A stretch of DNA of 64,000 nucleotides from Chionis minor (GCA_013398295.1 VZSF01010131.1:62001-126000), one strand, 5' to 3'; positions 1-14,147 are shown, numbered from the stretch's first letter. Program-made: numbers and translations. The notes: generated by a model from the letters alone, not told the origin.

Positions 1-3000
1 TAACTTTTGATTTTCGGTCAGAAGTTTATGGGAAGCATTTTAACAAAAAGTAAAACCACGGGAGTTTCATTTTAAGCATAGTGTATTTTATTTGAAAGGT
101 ATTATAATCTTCATTACAAAATACCTAGCTTCCCAGACATTGATAATGAACGTTTTGCATCCAGAAAAAACAGTTAATTTTGCTTGTAATTCATGGAGAG
201 GTTCATGTGTTTGAAATCTGGGCGAACGTCCATGTTCAGACCAAAATTGGCACGTACACACCAACATTCACATGTTGGCCTACACACATATCTGTCTAAA
301 ATAATGAATTGAAAATTTGCAGGCTTCCAGAGATTTTTCTGAGAATAATTTTAATATAAAGAGCTGGTCAAATGATTTGATTTTTTTAAAATAAATTAAA
401 AAAATCATCAATACAGAATATATTTTCCATTGCAAGCAGGTTTGTTTTTCAATAAAAAAACTGCAATAGCCTATTTTGATGTTTTCTAAACCAAATAAAA
501 TTCTTTTTAGTTTGAAATTGCTGTCATAGCTAATGATTCAATTAAAATTACTTAAAATCTGCATAGAATCACTCAAATTTCTATCCCATTTTTACATAGG
601 GAGAATGTCTGAAATCTCAAGCATGGTCATATAACAAAAGACAGTTTCCCACCTACCTTTGGTATAGATTTTGAAATGACTAAATCTAGTGTGGAGTGTT
701 GCCCTGATTGGCTACATCAGGAACACTTTCACAAAACTTCTTTTAATTCCAGTGTTATGGGAGATAAATCACTCAAATATAAGCCTTACTAAATAGCGCA
801 ATATCCATGATACTTGGTAAGCATCACTGTTCTGAGTTCAAAGTGCACCTTCCAGTAAGATTACCTGAAAACAAAATTAATATACTGGAAACAACATTTA
901 TGAATTGCTCCTTTATATTATCAACTTTTGCCCATGGCCAGTATGCTTCATCTTCTGCACAACAATGCAAAACTCAATTCACACTAATCCAGTCATCAGA
1001 ATACAGCAGACACGCTGTGACTAGGGCTAGACTAATTTGAAAAGGAATTTGATTGAATCTTTTCCTCCCACAAACTGACTTTGTAACAGTCATGAACTTT
1101 TATCTCATTAATCCTGATGTTTTACTCTTCTTGTTATGTATAGCTAGTGAGGAAATAGTACCCTAAGAACAATAACAAGCAGATAAGCATAAAAAGAAAA
1201 TGCAGTTGCTGCAACAATTATGAATAAGAAAATGCCAAAAAATATGTACAAATTAAAGCTAGTTTCCAATATTTTTTTCACTGCTTTTTGATAAGGAATT
1301 CCATAAAGAATGCCAAGTCATTAAAAAAAATTTTTTAAATTGCATTAGAAATTTTTTCTCATTTATATAATTTGACTGTTCTAGAGTCCTATATTCAGAA
1401 ACACTTAGCTTATATAGGCTATGAGCTGCTTACATATTTATAATCTGTGTAGCATGGTTCTAGTTCCAGAGTACCCTAGAGTTGTGCCTTTGGTGTCTTT
1501 AAGGTGATTTCAGGGAACCTCTACTAATTCAAATAATCTACAGTCTCATTTATCACAAGATTTAGAAAATATTTAGCTTTGGTAGCATTCAGAGCTACAA
1601 ATTCCAGAAAGTATTGCTGTATTCCTATAAATATAAAATTGGATTCCTGGTCTTTCAAAAACTTTGTAAAGTCACTATGAAAGTTGGACGTATCTGGAAT
1701 GCAATAGTTGGACAATTCATTTTCATGGTAGTGTCCTCATTTTTCAAGTTAAAATGGTCCTTTTGGTTGCCTAATTAAAGATACATTAAACCCACTTCTC
1801 AGCAAATACCAAGAAGCAGCATTGTGCTATAGATACACGAGGAGAAATTGTATTACTCCTATGACCCATTTGGCAGAGCTGTCAAGTCTGAAAGATTTGC
1901 CGCTTTCTGTACAATTTGAGCCCCTGACTCAGGAATTGAAAGATGTGATTGTAATGCCCAGAAAAAGGGCCCTAATATTAACAGTGTGGCTTTGGGACAG
2001 TCTAGTTTCTGGGTTTTTCTGGGGTTTGTTTTTTAATCTTATGGTATTTTAAGAAAAGATGAAATATGGAAACAAACTCAAGTCTTAGGTGAGTTTCTGA
2101 GACTTCTTGGGTAGTTTATTTCTGATCAAATGGAACTTCATATTAAAATGTGCCTGTTTTTCTAGGATTGGTTATCCACAAATCCTTTTTTTTTTTTTTT
2201 CTGGCAGTTTTGTTCCCTTATTATTACCTATTTTTTTGTATATTCCACACTTTTTGAAGAAATGGAGGAGCACTGGCCTTTTAGGGACAGCACACCACAA
2301 GCACAGAGGCTGGGATATCTCAGGGGTACCATTCCTGGCAACTGTTACTGTTGCTGCTGAAAGCTAGTACCAGGAGAACTTGACAACTGGTGTACTGACC
2401 CATTCCAAAAATCTGGAGGTAGCAAGTTTCTGCTGAAATGCTAATGTTGGTGGATAGACATTGACTAACAGAGACAGATGGATAAATAGAATGTGTAAAA
2501 GCTACAAGAGCAACTATTTAGAAAAGATGACAGCTATAAATATAACACATTGAAAATTAATTTGTAATGTTCAGCCTGTCTGCCCCGCTTTTCTGTCTGG
2601 GACCTATGTTAACATTATACACTTAAGACATTATATCATTATTCTTATTTTAGTGCATTTCATGCCTATAGATTTAATATAAACAGAGGTGCTGACAGGA
2701 GCTTCAGTTTAAACAGGTTTAAATGTGAATTTGACTTTATGATTTTCATCAGGGAAAAAGACTAAACAGTTTAAGTTGATTAAATTTTCTTAAAGCTGCA
2801 GCTAAATATAATGAAAGCCATTTGTGCATTTTTTTGTAGGAAAATTGAGTGTCTCGATGTTAGTGACTGACAGCTTCATGCAATGAATTCTTTTCTTGTG
2901 AAACAAGGTCAAAACAGTTTCCATTTTTCATAAACTTCTGCAAGGTAGTTTCAATTTTCTGATTTTTAGAGGAAGCATAGCTTTCCTATTTCAGTGTTGG

Positions 3001-5699
3001 CTTATTAGACCAAACTATATATGTCAAATTACTAAGAATACAGATCATACTAGATATAGCTTAAATATTATGTTTTCTTGTACTATGGACATCACAATGA
3101 TCAATTTTTTCTTCCTTTTTTATTAAATTTATCCTTTTTTTATTGTTATTTATGAAGTGTGCTAATTAGGTAAAGCCTAGACCTCTGATTCATTCTGAGT
3201 ACCTATTTAAGCGTGCACCGAGTTCCAGGCATGCTCAGTCACATGAAAAAAGGTGGCTTTGTGAACTTAGATATGTAAGTCAGGCTCTGGCTGAAGTTGA
3301 TATGTGTTTACTAGAGGTTATTCTTTCACATAGGAAATGGAAGGTCCTAAGACCCTTGAGTAGAAAGGGAAAACCATGTCTCTGATATGTTGAGATGAGT
3401 CTTGGAAAACATCTTGAAATTTCCAAGCATTTTTGGTTGTTTTTTCTTAAGTACAGTACTTTAAAAAGTTCATATTGTACTGCTTATGGCTAATGCTCAT
3501 CCTTGTATATTTGTAGGCAGAGTAGATGAACAAACAGTGGGTCTTTTCTCTTTTTGATTATTACTTTAATTCATTAATATTTTGGGAAGCCACCTGTACA
3601 ACCAATCATAGGTTGTGCCCTTTTCCTCTTGATTCTTAATGCAGACTAGGATTTTCTGATAGAGAAATACAAGGCCAGTTTTGTGGTAGAGCAAAGCAGT
3701 TGTTAAACACGTAAGTGGCTTCTAGGGAAGAGCCAAGCTCTTGTGAACTCTGCCTTTGAACTTCTCCAAGTGTTTTGCAGCACCTGTCCATAGAGGAAAA
3801 AATTACATTGGCAAATGCAGAAACCCTTTCTGCAAAGATCACATGGACTGATGTTTCCTGAAACAAATCCTGATTTTAGTCTGTTTATGACTTGATGTTT
3901 TATCTCCATTTGCCTAAAGGTTCTATTTTCAGGGAGCAGTACTTACTTAGCCTTCAAAACTGAGAACTATTCAGAGTTTGGGCATTCAAAAATTCAAGCA
4001 TTCCCAAATTAATAATGCGTTGGGATGATACACTCGGCTACCCCAAAAACACAGTCTTTCCTTGGCTTTGTACAAGCTGAGAAGACATGCAGAAAGCTTG
4101 ATAAGTTGTGTTATCCAATTGGTGGCCCAACAGTCAGATTCAGAGCGTGTATTGCTTCCATCTTTCCTGCTGCTTCTCCCCCAAGGGCTTAGAATGATCT
4201 TCTGATGTCAGGGAAAAGGAAAAAAAAAAACCCCAAGCGCTCAATATGGCAATGACTAAAGCCAATGAAAAGCTTCTACCCCAAAGCAATTTTGCTTGTA
4301 TTGTTTGACTGTGAACATCTTGTAGTAAAACATCCCTGTCTGTTTTAAGATGCTTCCCTCGACCACAGTTTATGAATGGGTGTAGGAACCTTCAGGTTTG
4401 AATAAGCACTGGGTATTAGAACAGATTCATGCTATTGCTGGCTCTGTCATTGCCTGTAAACTGCAAACAATAAACGTTGAAAGTATCATGGCAATAGAGT
4501 TAAAATTAAAGTTTTCATGTCCTGAGTGTCTTCAATGTCAGATAATGTATAAAGTCCCTGATTTGCAACAAAACAATTTAAACTATATTCAAGGGGAATA
4601 CTGTAACCAAATGCAGAGTTTTTAATCAGTTTGTCACTGGAGTGGGCATTTGGGATGTGCTCTGTGGTAGATGCATTTGAATGTCATTGTCTTCAGTCAC
4701 TGAAGGGAAATAATACGTTCAGTATTCACAGTTGTACATTATTTTCTAATTGTTAACAATTTCCCCATCTTAGTGAGAGGGCGTCATCCTTGGGACAAAA
4801 AAATCAGATGTATTGGCTTAATGGTGAACACCCGGAAAGAATAAGTGCCACTCGGACAGTCGAACAGATCCTAGACTGCACCCACATGCAAGTCAGGTTT
4901 TTTTAGAAATGGAAATCTAGGAAAGCTTCAGCTTTATTTGTTCAGAAGGTGATTCATGCTCTTCCTGTTCTTGCAAATTACAGAAATATGCTTGCTCAAA
5001 AACTCGATTCTTTTTGACCGTTATTAGGAGTATTCCTGACTCCAGTGTGCTATTCCATAGGACAGGAGCTCAGAGACAAATATTGTGTGCTGTTGCAAGG
5101 TTTGGTTGAAGTTGCTTGAAAAATCAGATTAAACCTCATGGACTGTGTCACATTTCAGTGCACATTACTAAACTTGCAACATCTTTTGCCCTGTTCGTGT
5201 TAGAAGTCATGCAAATCCACTGATGTTAACTTTGAAAAGCAACTTTCCATGATAAATCAGTTTAAATTATGATCCTGGTTATTTTTTCTACATTGTATAT
5301 GGTAACTTGGATAACTAGTGTGTTCAAACAGTTGGTCACTGGTTCCCTCTGACATCATGAGAAATCACGTCGCTGCTATGTGCCTTCATTTCCCTTCACC
5401 TTTACACGTACTGATTATGCCAAAACTTGTGTTTAAAGCAAATTTAGGAACTTAGAAATGGAAGAGCAATATTGGTTTGCATTAAGTGCATACATATCAG
5501 CTAAAATTAAGTTATTCTAAAGTTAGAGTTATGTAGAAAATAAGGGAGATTCTCAGGTCTTGCGTGTCAGCCTCAGTTCTGTTAGTGACCAAGAGTCTGT
5601 ATTTAGGCAGACGTGGAAATGTCTTTCAGGTGTGTTTTCAGATTTTCTCCTGATCAGCACAACCTGCATTCCAGCTACCACACTGAGCGATAAAATCTC
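1..5699. other. Unique AT-rich DNA, no gene recognised
   Basis: Open frames here are short and none resembles a protein family I know. I saw no interspersed repeat family that I can name. A run of 15 T sits at 2186-2200 and an A-rich run near 4220-4230. There is no CpG-dense segment that would suggest a promoter. The stretch reads as intergenic or intronic vertebrate DNA. Confidence 0.6.
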
Positions 5700-5709
5700 A
5701 GCTGTTTAT

Positions 5710-6416
5710 TCACCAGCATAAAAATTTATTACTAACTCTGTCATCCTCTGATATTTTAGGGCATATTTTTGGCACCAGTTCCTTCACTTCTTGGACGGTT
5801 TTTTGAGCATGAAATAAGACTAGAGCAGCTTCCATACTTGCCAGGCCTGCCATAGGAAATATCCTTGGGGATAACTGTCTCAATATTTGGAAACATATCT
5901 CTCTTGTGTCACTAGATTGCAAGTTTCCAAGGATATCTTTGGATAGCTCCACTATTAGATTTATTCAGAAAGTCAGAGAGGTCAGCGAGTGCATGGGAAA
6001 GACGATCAGTGAGTAGAAGCAGTAAAGGCAACCATATGTAATGATTCATTCCAGTAAGAGATTTCATCCTAATAAAAATGACTCTCAAACCAAGGCTTGG
6101 ACTGTTGGCTAGCAACTCTTTCAGGTATTATAACTAACAAAGCTTTTTGATCCCAGTATGAATCTAATTCAAAGTCCACCCTGTTTTGCTGAAATTGGTG
6201 CATTTGATAGAGTGGCTTGAAGGAAGGATTCTCCTGAAAGCATTGGCTCCAGAACTGTTGCACGTACTTGGTTGGGCAGCGTATAGGCTGCCGTGCTAGA
6301 GAGCAGGCAAGTGCGGGGCCACGGGCCAGTGAGAAGTATTCACCTGCCCACGGCTTTGCTCGAGAGTTGCCATGAAACTTAACATCACATAGTACAGGAC
6401 ATTGTCTTATACACAC
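5710..6416 (-). other. Cluster of minus-strand open frames of unknown nature
   Basis: Three successive minus-strand open frames cover this segment in different frames: 6416-6069 (115 codons), 6115-5912 (67 codons) and 5952-5710 (80 codons). They overlap end to start, as an old coding segment broken by frameshifts would. The first has a GC-richer stretch around 6280-6360. I do not recognise any domain in the translations and see no splice structure that joins them. Chance is a real alternative, because open frames of this length also occur elsewhere in the window. Confidence 0.2.
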
Positions 6417-8372
6417 CGGAACAGTACAACAATAATGTGCTTTCTGTTGGAGAATGGAGATACTAAATGCATGTATTTAATCAAGGCTTATTGTTTAGTA
6501 ATGGGATTCATTTATACGTTTGGTTATCGCTGGAGACTGTGAAAAATCTGGCAAAGTAACTTCAGTGGTTAAGTGGATTTTGTCTTGCATAAAATGACCA
6601 TCTCTCTGTCAGCTATCAAAACTGTGAAAGCATGCTTGGAGACATACCAAATATAACATTGCTATTAACTTCCTCTTAACTTAGCCGTAATTGCCTCATG
6701 AACTGGAATGTACAACTCAAATTGGCTTACTTAGGGAACAAAAATCTTCTGCTCTTGCCATGTAGAATAAAATAATAAGTAGTAAATAAAAAATCCCTTT
6801 TTAATTATAAGGAAGTCCCTCTTTCTGTAAAGACTTTCTAGTGGAAAGTAATAGATGCAGGTTTAAAAAAGAGAGATCAGTAGTGGCCTGTGACAAGACT
6901 TTAAAAAAATATTTGCTTGAATCCAATCCACCCACTCATTTGTAAAACACGCAGTTAATTAGATCTTAAACAAAAGGCAATAAAGATAAACAGCTGGACA
7001 CTTAACAATTAGCAATAAAATTGGTCACGAATACTTTTTTCCCCTTGTGTGCAAAATTATTTTTATTGTGAAAGAGAGTCTTCTGAGTGGCTTTTTTTAT
7101 GTGTGTTTTTAAAATGCATTCACAGGAACATGCTATTCAAAAATGCTTTGGGCTGCATGTTTGTATCTGCAGCACCTTCCTTGATGAGCAAAGGCCACAC
7201 AGACTGCTTTGGGTTATGGAGTCATCCTCTCTAGATTTGTTTTCTTTTTTTCTTGTTTTGAATTATATCATAGGACTTATTTCTAAACCTGTGCTATGCC
7301 TAGTGTAAACAAGTATAAGATTGGAAGGACTGCAGAGGGCATGGAATTTTAAATTACTTAAAGATCTTACAGCATGGATTTTTTATTTGTACATGTTAGT
7401 ATGTTGAAAGTACAAAAGCAGTTTTGAAACATCTTGGATTGTTTTATTGGTGTCCCTTCCCACCCCCAATCCTATGGCAATTAATGCAAAGACTCCAAAA
7501 AATTCCAGCAGGACTGAATCTGATCATAAATCCTTCAGGGATGGGGACCACTTGCATATGCCTGTAGCACTTAGCAAATTATTAATATTCAGCATAATCT
7601 CAGACTTCACTGCAACGTAGGAGATGTCCCATAGCCTCTGCCTAAGCCAGGACAGGTGCTCTATATCCAGTGTAGAATTTCGGGAATCCCAAAGGGCTTG
7701 TTTTACAATAAAATGTGTAAAGGTACACTGCAGGTTGCTTTCCCCTCAGTCTTTCCATGTGATGTAAGCACTTACTGAGCTCGGGATACATCTCACTGCA
7801 GAGTTACCATCCCAAAGAAAGATAGAGTCAGTGTCTGTGTGAGATGGGATTCATCTCATCTGTGTTTGAATGTAGGAAGTGGGAACATGGATGTCTGAGC
7901 CATTCGGCTGGGTTTCCTTTACATCTGTGTTTTCCTTAGAATCAGTGGAGAGAAACAGGCAGAGCAGTTCCTCATGTCTACCTCCGGATGAGAGGTATTG
8001 TGCTCTAAAAATGTCTGATTATACTTCCTTGTTTCCAAGCATTTTCTTTCTGAGGAATAAGCTTGGGATACTTGTGGAGGAAGAGTATTTTTCTGTATTT
8101 TAAAGAAATCTCAACATGAAAAGGAAACTGAGGAAAAAACCCTGCATTTCTGATAAAGAAACTTATCTCATTGTATGGATATCTAACCCAGCAATGAATG
8201 CTGCACAGATATGCAAGTGTGATAATAACATTGTGTTGACAGCAAAAGTGTTAAAAACAATATAACTGAACTTTAAGACCTTTCATTACTATGCGGCCAT
8301 GAGTCCATAACAGTATTCCAACAAATGTGGGAGGAAGCAATGAAAACAATTTAATAAAAATATTCATATTTA
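6417..8372. other. Unique sequence with one possible old LINE tail
   Basis: No gene is recognisable. The only internal landmark is the possible LINE 3' end near 7490-7590, listed separately. The remainder is AT-rich and unstructured to my reading. Confidence 0.5.
7490..7590 (+). repeat. Possible 3' end of an ancient CR1/L3-type LINE
   Basis: The segment has a 'cagggatggggacca' phrase followed, about 20 bases on, by 'cctgtagcacttagcaaat' and then an AT-rich end. This order (a 'cagggac' phrase, then a 'tagcacctagcac' phrase, then an AT-rich tail) is what I recall from old LINE 3' ends in amniote genomes. The match is by eye and the copy is heavily diverged. A repeat-library search would be decisive. 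Confidence 0.3.
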
Positions 8373-8418
8373 TGCCTGAAATGGCATCAGAGGCATAGTT
8401 TGCCACAAATTTCAGGCA
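8373..8418. repeat. 46-nt bulged hairpin
   Basis: The 10-bp arms at 8373-8382 and 8409-8418 are perfect inverted copies (TGCCTGAAAT / ATTTCAGGCA). The stem continues with GGCA at 8383-8386 pairing with TGCC at 8401-8404 after a 4-nt bulge, which leaves a 14-nt loop. No gene flanks it. It could be a chance fold. Confidence 0.6.
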
Positions 8419-11400
8419 AGAAACCTTATGAAAACTACAAGCTCATATGCAGGCATGATGCTAGTAACTATAGGGGTTTATTTTATAAGCATTCACTTAA
8501 GCGCTGCACAACAAAAATGTAACACTTCACTCTTTGTACTCTCACATTTCATAACAGTGGACAGAGAATTCCATTTTGGTGTTCTCCAGAATTTATGTGA
8601 TGTCTACGTTTAAGAGAATAGATAATGCACTGTTCTGCTGGCATGAAGTAAATTGTCACTTTCATATTTATTGGACTGAAACAACCTTTTTGAAAAGGAT
8701 CCCATACTGACATTTGTGCTATGTAGGGGTTGTATCAGGAAATAGAGTGTCACTTCTTGGCTTGGGAAAACTAGGGAAGTATGTGCATTTCTGGATCTGC
8801 TTGTTCTCACTAGCCTTCTTTGGTGTAAGGTTTTCTAATGTCCTTTTAAAATGAGTAAACAATTCTTTCATAATCCTTACTTACTGACTTAATGAAGCCT
8901 GTGTACACCTCAACTTCCCCATCTTCATGGAGTATAGTGAAGATTAGGGGTCGTCTTTCATTGTCCACAGGGTATAGTGTTCATGTGAATTTCCAGAGAG
9001 GAATTTAGACTCTTTCCTTCTACTTAGGCCTCCCATGCCATCTATATTGCAAACAATCAAAAGTTTAAATTCTCAGACTTGTGTCTATCTCTGATCAGAT
9101 AGACTTAATTTTGCTGTTTACCAAGCCCTCTTAAAAGTTCACCCTTTTCTAAAGATCATTTTTCAACTACTTAGATTTCAATCATAAACTTTGATTCAGC
9201 CAAACACAACTAGCTGCTCCTCCAGAGTTAGCTCTTACTCAACTATGTTTCTCAGCACTGTTGGAAGCCAATGATTAAAGTCACTTTCCATCCACATAGA
9301 CAACCACAAGTGGTCTGAAGACTCAGAGTGTCTTCATAAATGTGGCTTATGGTACAGGTAATAAGTTTTCTTGCTCCACCTCTCACTGATTGCTTAAGTG
9401 ACTGTTGAAATGGGAGCTATGTATTTTTAATCAAACTCTACGCTCACTGGGGTTACTTTCCATAATGTTACAAATCTAAGTTTTAATAGCAGAATTTATT
9501 TTAATAATTACAAAAATTTTTAACCATGTCTATCATAGGCTAAGATCTATACAACTAAACTTCTTGTTTACTAATAAAACTGAGTAAACAAAGCACATAA
9601 GCACCCTTTTCATCCTATTCTTTGCTGTCTTCTGAACTGCAGTCTAGAATTCCATCCCGAAATAAACATGTATCAACAATTTACTAAATATGTAAACAGC
9701 TTCTAATGGTGTGTGTGCTTAATTTTAATCACAGGAGCAATTCTATGGAAGATTTGTTTAGACACATAAGCCTAAATTCAGAGAAAGAGAGCCTTTTAAA
9801 CTGGTAATAAACTTCTTAAGTGATATCCTATGACTCTTCTGGCAACAGAAATGCAGGTACTAGGCCAGTCGATATATCAGTTTGTGGAAACATCCCCTTG
9901 TTCTTACGTGTGACTGATCTGAATACTAATTCAGCAATGTTATAAATATTGACTGCCTCACTAAAAAAATATGTAGGGTAAATATAGTAAATAATTACGA
10001 CTTTCATCAGGTCTGCAAGAGCTGAAATGAGTATAAGTGTCTCCTAGATGGAGAAAAGCTCTATAGTTTCATTTATTACTTTGGATTCTGCTAGGACCTT
10101 CTTAGATTATACCCAAAGCTTAACTGACAATAGTATGGGAAGAGATTATCAAAGAATCTGGATACCATCAACCACAATGGGTGAAAAACCTCACAAGCTG
10201 GAAGTGTAAGTGCAATTCAGTATGTTTGAATACACCTGTTTATTATCCAGAGGTCCTCCTAAATACAATGGGCTTCTTTGTTGGTAAATCCTTTTTCAGG
10301 ATCAAAGCTTAAAGAACTTGAAATGTTCATATTCATTCTACTAAATAATACATTCAAATGCTTTCTTACCAGTGTGGAATGCAGCCTAGCACAGCCTTTG
10401 ATGAACAGCAGAAGGTTGTTCAACATCACCGTTAAAGAGCTTCTAGCATAACATCTTATGCCTACATAAGCAAACAATTTGTCAAGCAGGAAAGAATAAT
10501 TTTGGTTCTGTGCCATCTGCCCATTTGAAAGCTTTTCCCACTTGCAGGAGAAACAGCTTAATTCTGCACTTAACAGGGCAGGAGATATTGTTGCCAAAAT
10601 TGCTATATCTCAATTGCCACATTATTTGTTTTTATTACCATAGTTCTGCAATGAGGTTTTGCAGCTTTACACTCCCCAGAAAAAAAATATAAATACAGGC
10701 TGCCACAATAAAGGAGGCCCAAGAAATCTGAGAAGACCGAGGCAAAGCTGTTCTCATTTGCATATTCTTCTTCTGAAAAATCTTTATTTCTTCTAATATA
10801 AAATACCAGTGGGGAGGGATGTGTGGAGAATTAATTAATGAAGGGGTTCAAACAGGAGCAGAGAGACTGGAGAGAGGCAGAGAGACAGGCTTCGTTGGAA
10901 GTCAATAGAAAACTTCTAATTTATTACAATAAATACTAATTATTTTCATGACCAGAGCATTCATGATCCATTGATCAAGACCACTGCGAGTAAAGCTTTC
11001 TACAAACAGATTAAAAAATGGTCCTGGTCCCAGAGGGCTTACAGTTAAAGTATAAAAGAAACAAACAGAGTGGTTAGAGATAAGTGAGAACATGAGTAAG
11101 ATGTTGTGGTGTACAATTTACTTAGAAAATATATTTCTAGGTCTAACAAACAGATGAGGTAGCATGGTGTGCTCCACAGATCCAGTTTTGGTATTTCACA
11201 AAAAACATTACTGTTAAGGAATTATTCAGGAGTATATCTCAAGTTACAATAATTTCTCGATGTCAAAATGGGCCCCTTTAGTAATCTAGCACTTTTACAG
11301 AACTTCACCTGTAATGTAAATAAACAAATGTTCATTTAAAAGTTTCAAGATGGTGCTATTAGAGATAATACAGTTGATTAAATACTGTTGTATGGGCCCA

Positions 11401-11905
11401 TAAAAGGTACCACTTCGGGCTTTTCTACTGAGTTATGAATCTGTGCCTTTCTAATAGATAATTGGTTTTGAATACCACCTGTGTTTCCTAACTGATTACA
11501 GGGTGGCATATATATGTGTGTGTGTCTCTTCCACGTTCTCTTTTTTTCAGATTTTTTTTTTCCTGATCTCTGAGTATATTGAGATGCATGAAGGTTTCTA
11601 GGCAGAAATCTACATTATTAAGTTTATGATTGATTAATAATAACCATTTTTGCTTTTTTGATAGCATATGTAAATTGTCTTTGAGGGTCAGTGTGACTCT
11701 GTTTACTGTGGTGCTCATTTTAAAAAGAAAGAGAAATACATGGTTAGCTACCATAAAATAACAACAAAGCCTTAAATGCAAAACAAAAGTTAATAAATGT
11801 AAAATTTAATACAGGGGGAAGGAAAATATTTGAAATGTTTCTTTATGGCTATACCTAATAACAAATAGATTTTCATAGCTGTTAAAAAGACATTATTTCT
11901 TATAT

Positions 11906-11950
11906 TGTTTTATTATATTATATATTATATATTATTATATATTGTTATAA
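11906..11950. repeat. AT-rich low-complexity tract
   Basis: The stretch is built almost only of TATTATA/TATATTA units, an imperfect mix of di- and trinucleotide repeats. Low-complexity tracts like this are common in vertebrate non-coding DNA and tend to vary in length between individuals. Confidence 0.8.
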
Positions 11951-12816
11951 TCTGTATTAGAACTGACAACATATATTTACAAGGATTGGGCAGGATAATT
12001 TGTCAGCTGAAAATGCTGCTCTCAGCAACTGTTTTTCTGTTCTACATTAATACTTGAGGATTTTCAGAGTGGACTTGGAAAAGGCTTCAACCCCTTACAA
12101 GGCAGAGTGATCAAGTTGTCCTAATTAGGACTTTGATATCCAGCGTTCCAGAGGTTTGGCGCCATGTCTATCTGCTGGAGAAGGTATGCAGAATCTGTGC
12201 TGTAGGAAACAGTATGTGTCCATTAACAGACAGCTTTTCATCATCTTTTCTCTCCTTGACCATAAATGCAGTTTAAAAAAAGGCCTCGTATGACTTGTTT
12301 CAGTGAGTCATATACATCAGGTGTTCACTCCTCTGAAATATGTTTCTACTAAAACTGCTCAATGATCATTCTCCTCTTGTCCTCTTGCTTCCTTTTCTGA
12401 CCTGTTCTTACTCCCCTGCCCTCCTTTCTCCTAATTCCTTTTCGGCAAGCAAAAAGCAGTGAGTGATGACTGAGCCAAACGTTTTAGCAAATGGCTGACC
12501 CCTTCCTTGGCACTCAGCTCATGCAAGAGATTGAAAGGACCTCCCTGACTGTGAAATGGGAGACAGTAGAGAGATTCCTAGACTTCATTGTGTAAGAGCA
12601 TAACTATAATCTGAATTGAAGGAAACAAAATAATGATTCTGGGAGGCTGGGCACCGTGTGGATCAAGTATGGCTTTTCTTAGCTTGTACAATTACCGCAC
12701 TGCACAGGTGGCAATACCCTTCTCTCTTTTGAATTCTTTTTAGACAGGTTCCCGCTAAGCAGCTACTGCAGAAATAATAATTATTAAAAAGCTCTTAGGG
12801 TAGATGCATGCACTTT

Positions 12817-12831
12817 AAAAAAAAAAAAAAA
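12817..12831. repeat. Poly-A run of 15
   Basis: There are fifteen consecutive A bases. No retroposed body could be recognised upstream, so this is not called a retrogene or SINE tail. Confidence 0.9.
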
Positions 12832-14121
12832 TGTGTAGCATCTCAGCGACCGTTGTAACTTGGACGTGGCCCCTTATCACACATGCAGCGTATGAGCCTT
12901 TTACAACATCAGTACTTTGATATTATGTAGCTTAACAGAACTCCAGGTGCCACAGTAGCAGAGAGCTCATACAGTTGTCTTTTGCCTTGTAACGTGCAAA
13001 AGCCTTGTGGATACCTCCGGACCACCATCCCTCTCAAAGAACAAGTATTCTCTGCCTTTAATTGAGGACCCTCTGTAAACTTCTGTCATGTTGCTGAAGG
13101 ATACAAGTGTAGCTTGCAAATAGCTGATTCATGAAGGACACGTCCCAAAATGTGTTTTTCTCATATTTCTGTAACTCTATGAAGGAAGCAAGATTTATTT
13201 AAACAGCAGGCTCTTAAGAGTAGGCTTACACTCTGATGTCAGTCTAGTCAAGTTTTGACTCCATTTTATTTCCTTTGGGCAAGGCACTGCATAGTTTTCC
13301 TGTGCTGATAATGCTGATTCCTTTGTGCCTTTACAGTCCTTTGTTCCATCTTCAGAGATCTATTAGTTTTTCCTATGACATGCATATGATTTGGAGAGTC
13401 AAGTGATGAAAGAACCTCTGAGACAAACAAGGACCTTAACTGAAACCAGCAAAGAAAGGCTTGTTAACAACATTGCAAAGTCCCAGCACTTAGAATCCCG
13501 AGTTCAGATCCTCAGAAAATCAGAGGAAGCTCAACAATTGGGGGAGTTTAAAAAGTGGTATTTTGTATTTATTTGACTTCTGGTTTTGAATTGCTTGGGT
13601 GCGTAGGGGTTATACCGTTAAGATTTTTCCCACAGCTGTGAGCGTAAGTGATTTTCTTTAACTAAAAGTGTTTCGGGTTTGTCAAATTGCATGCCTTCAC
13701 AAGGTAGAAATGCCAGGCCTTGTGCAACTCGAAGTAAAATACTGGGAATTTACAATGCTGAAGTTGACACCAAGCTCTTGAGTTCAGCATTGGCATGGAT
13801 GTAGTCACTGCAAAACAAATTTGACTGTGCATTTATGATAGGATTACTCTTTGTTGCACATTGCCTTTCTAGAATAAAGAGCTAAACTTCAACAATCTGC
13901 CAGAACTCAGTCAAGTTGGATGGGAAGTGAAGCTACAGCACATACATTAATGATTTTCTCCAGCATCTTTTTTATTCGCTTCCATTCTCCCACTGTTGGG
14001 TAAGAGCTTTTGGCAAGAAGGTACTATATTTGGCAAAACCCCACATTCTACCGTGCAATGTATTCATGTTGCATATAACATACATACAACAGTCTGCATA
14101 AATGCTTTAAATTGGATCAAT

Positions 14122-14147
14122 CAGAAGTGATTTAGTAATCACTTCTG
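14122..14147. repeat. Perfect 11-bp hairpin
   Basis: The arms CAGAAGTGATT (14122-14132) and AATCACTTCTG (14137-14147) are exact inverted copies around a 4-nt loop, TAGT. The arms pair completely. The surroundings are unique AT-rich DNA. Confidence 0.85.

Noticed and set aside
12078..12180. Exon-like open stretch ending in 'ggagaaggtatgc', a possible donor site
   Set aside because: No acceptor, no recognisable peptide and no second exon were found.
12817..12831. Poly-A as the tail of a processed pseudogene
   Set aside because: No gene-like sequence or target-site duplication lies upstream.
13391..13576. A 61-codon charged open frame that looks helical
   Set aside because: No family is recognised, there are no splice signals or neighbours to support it, and the length is within chance.
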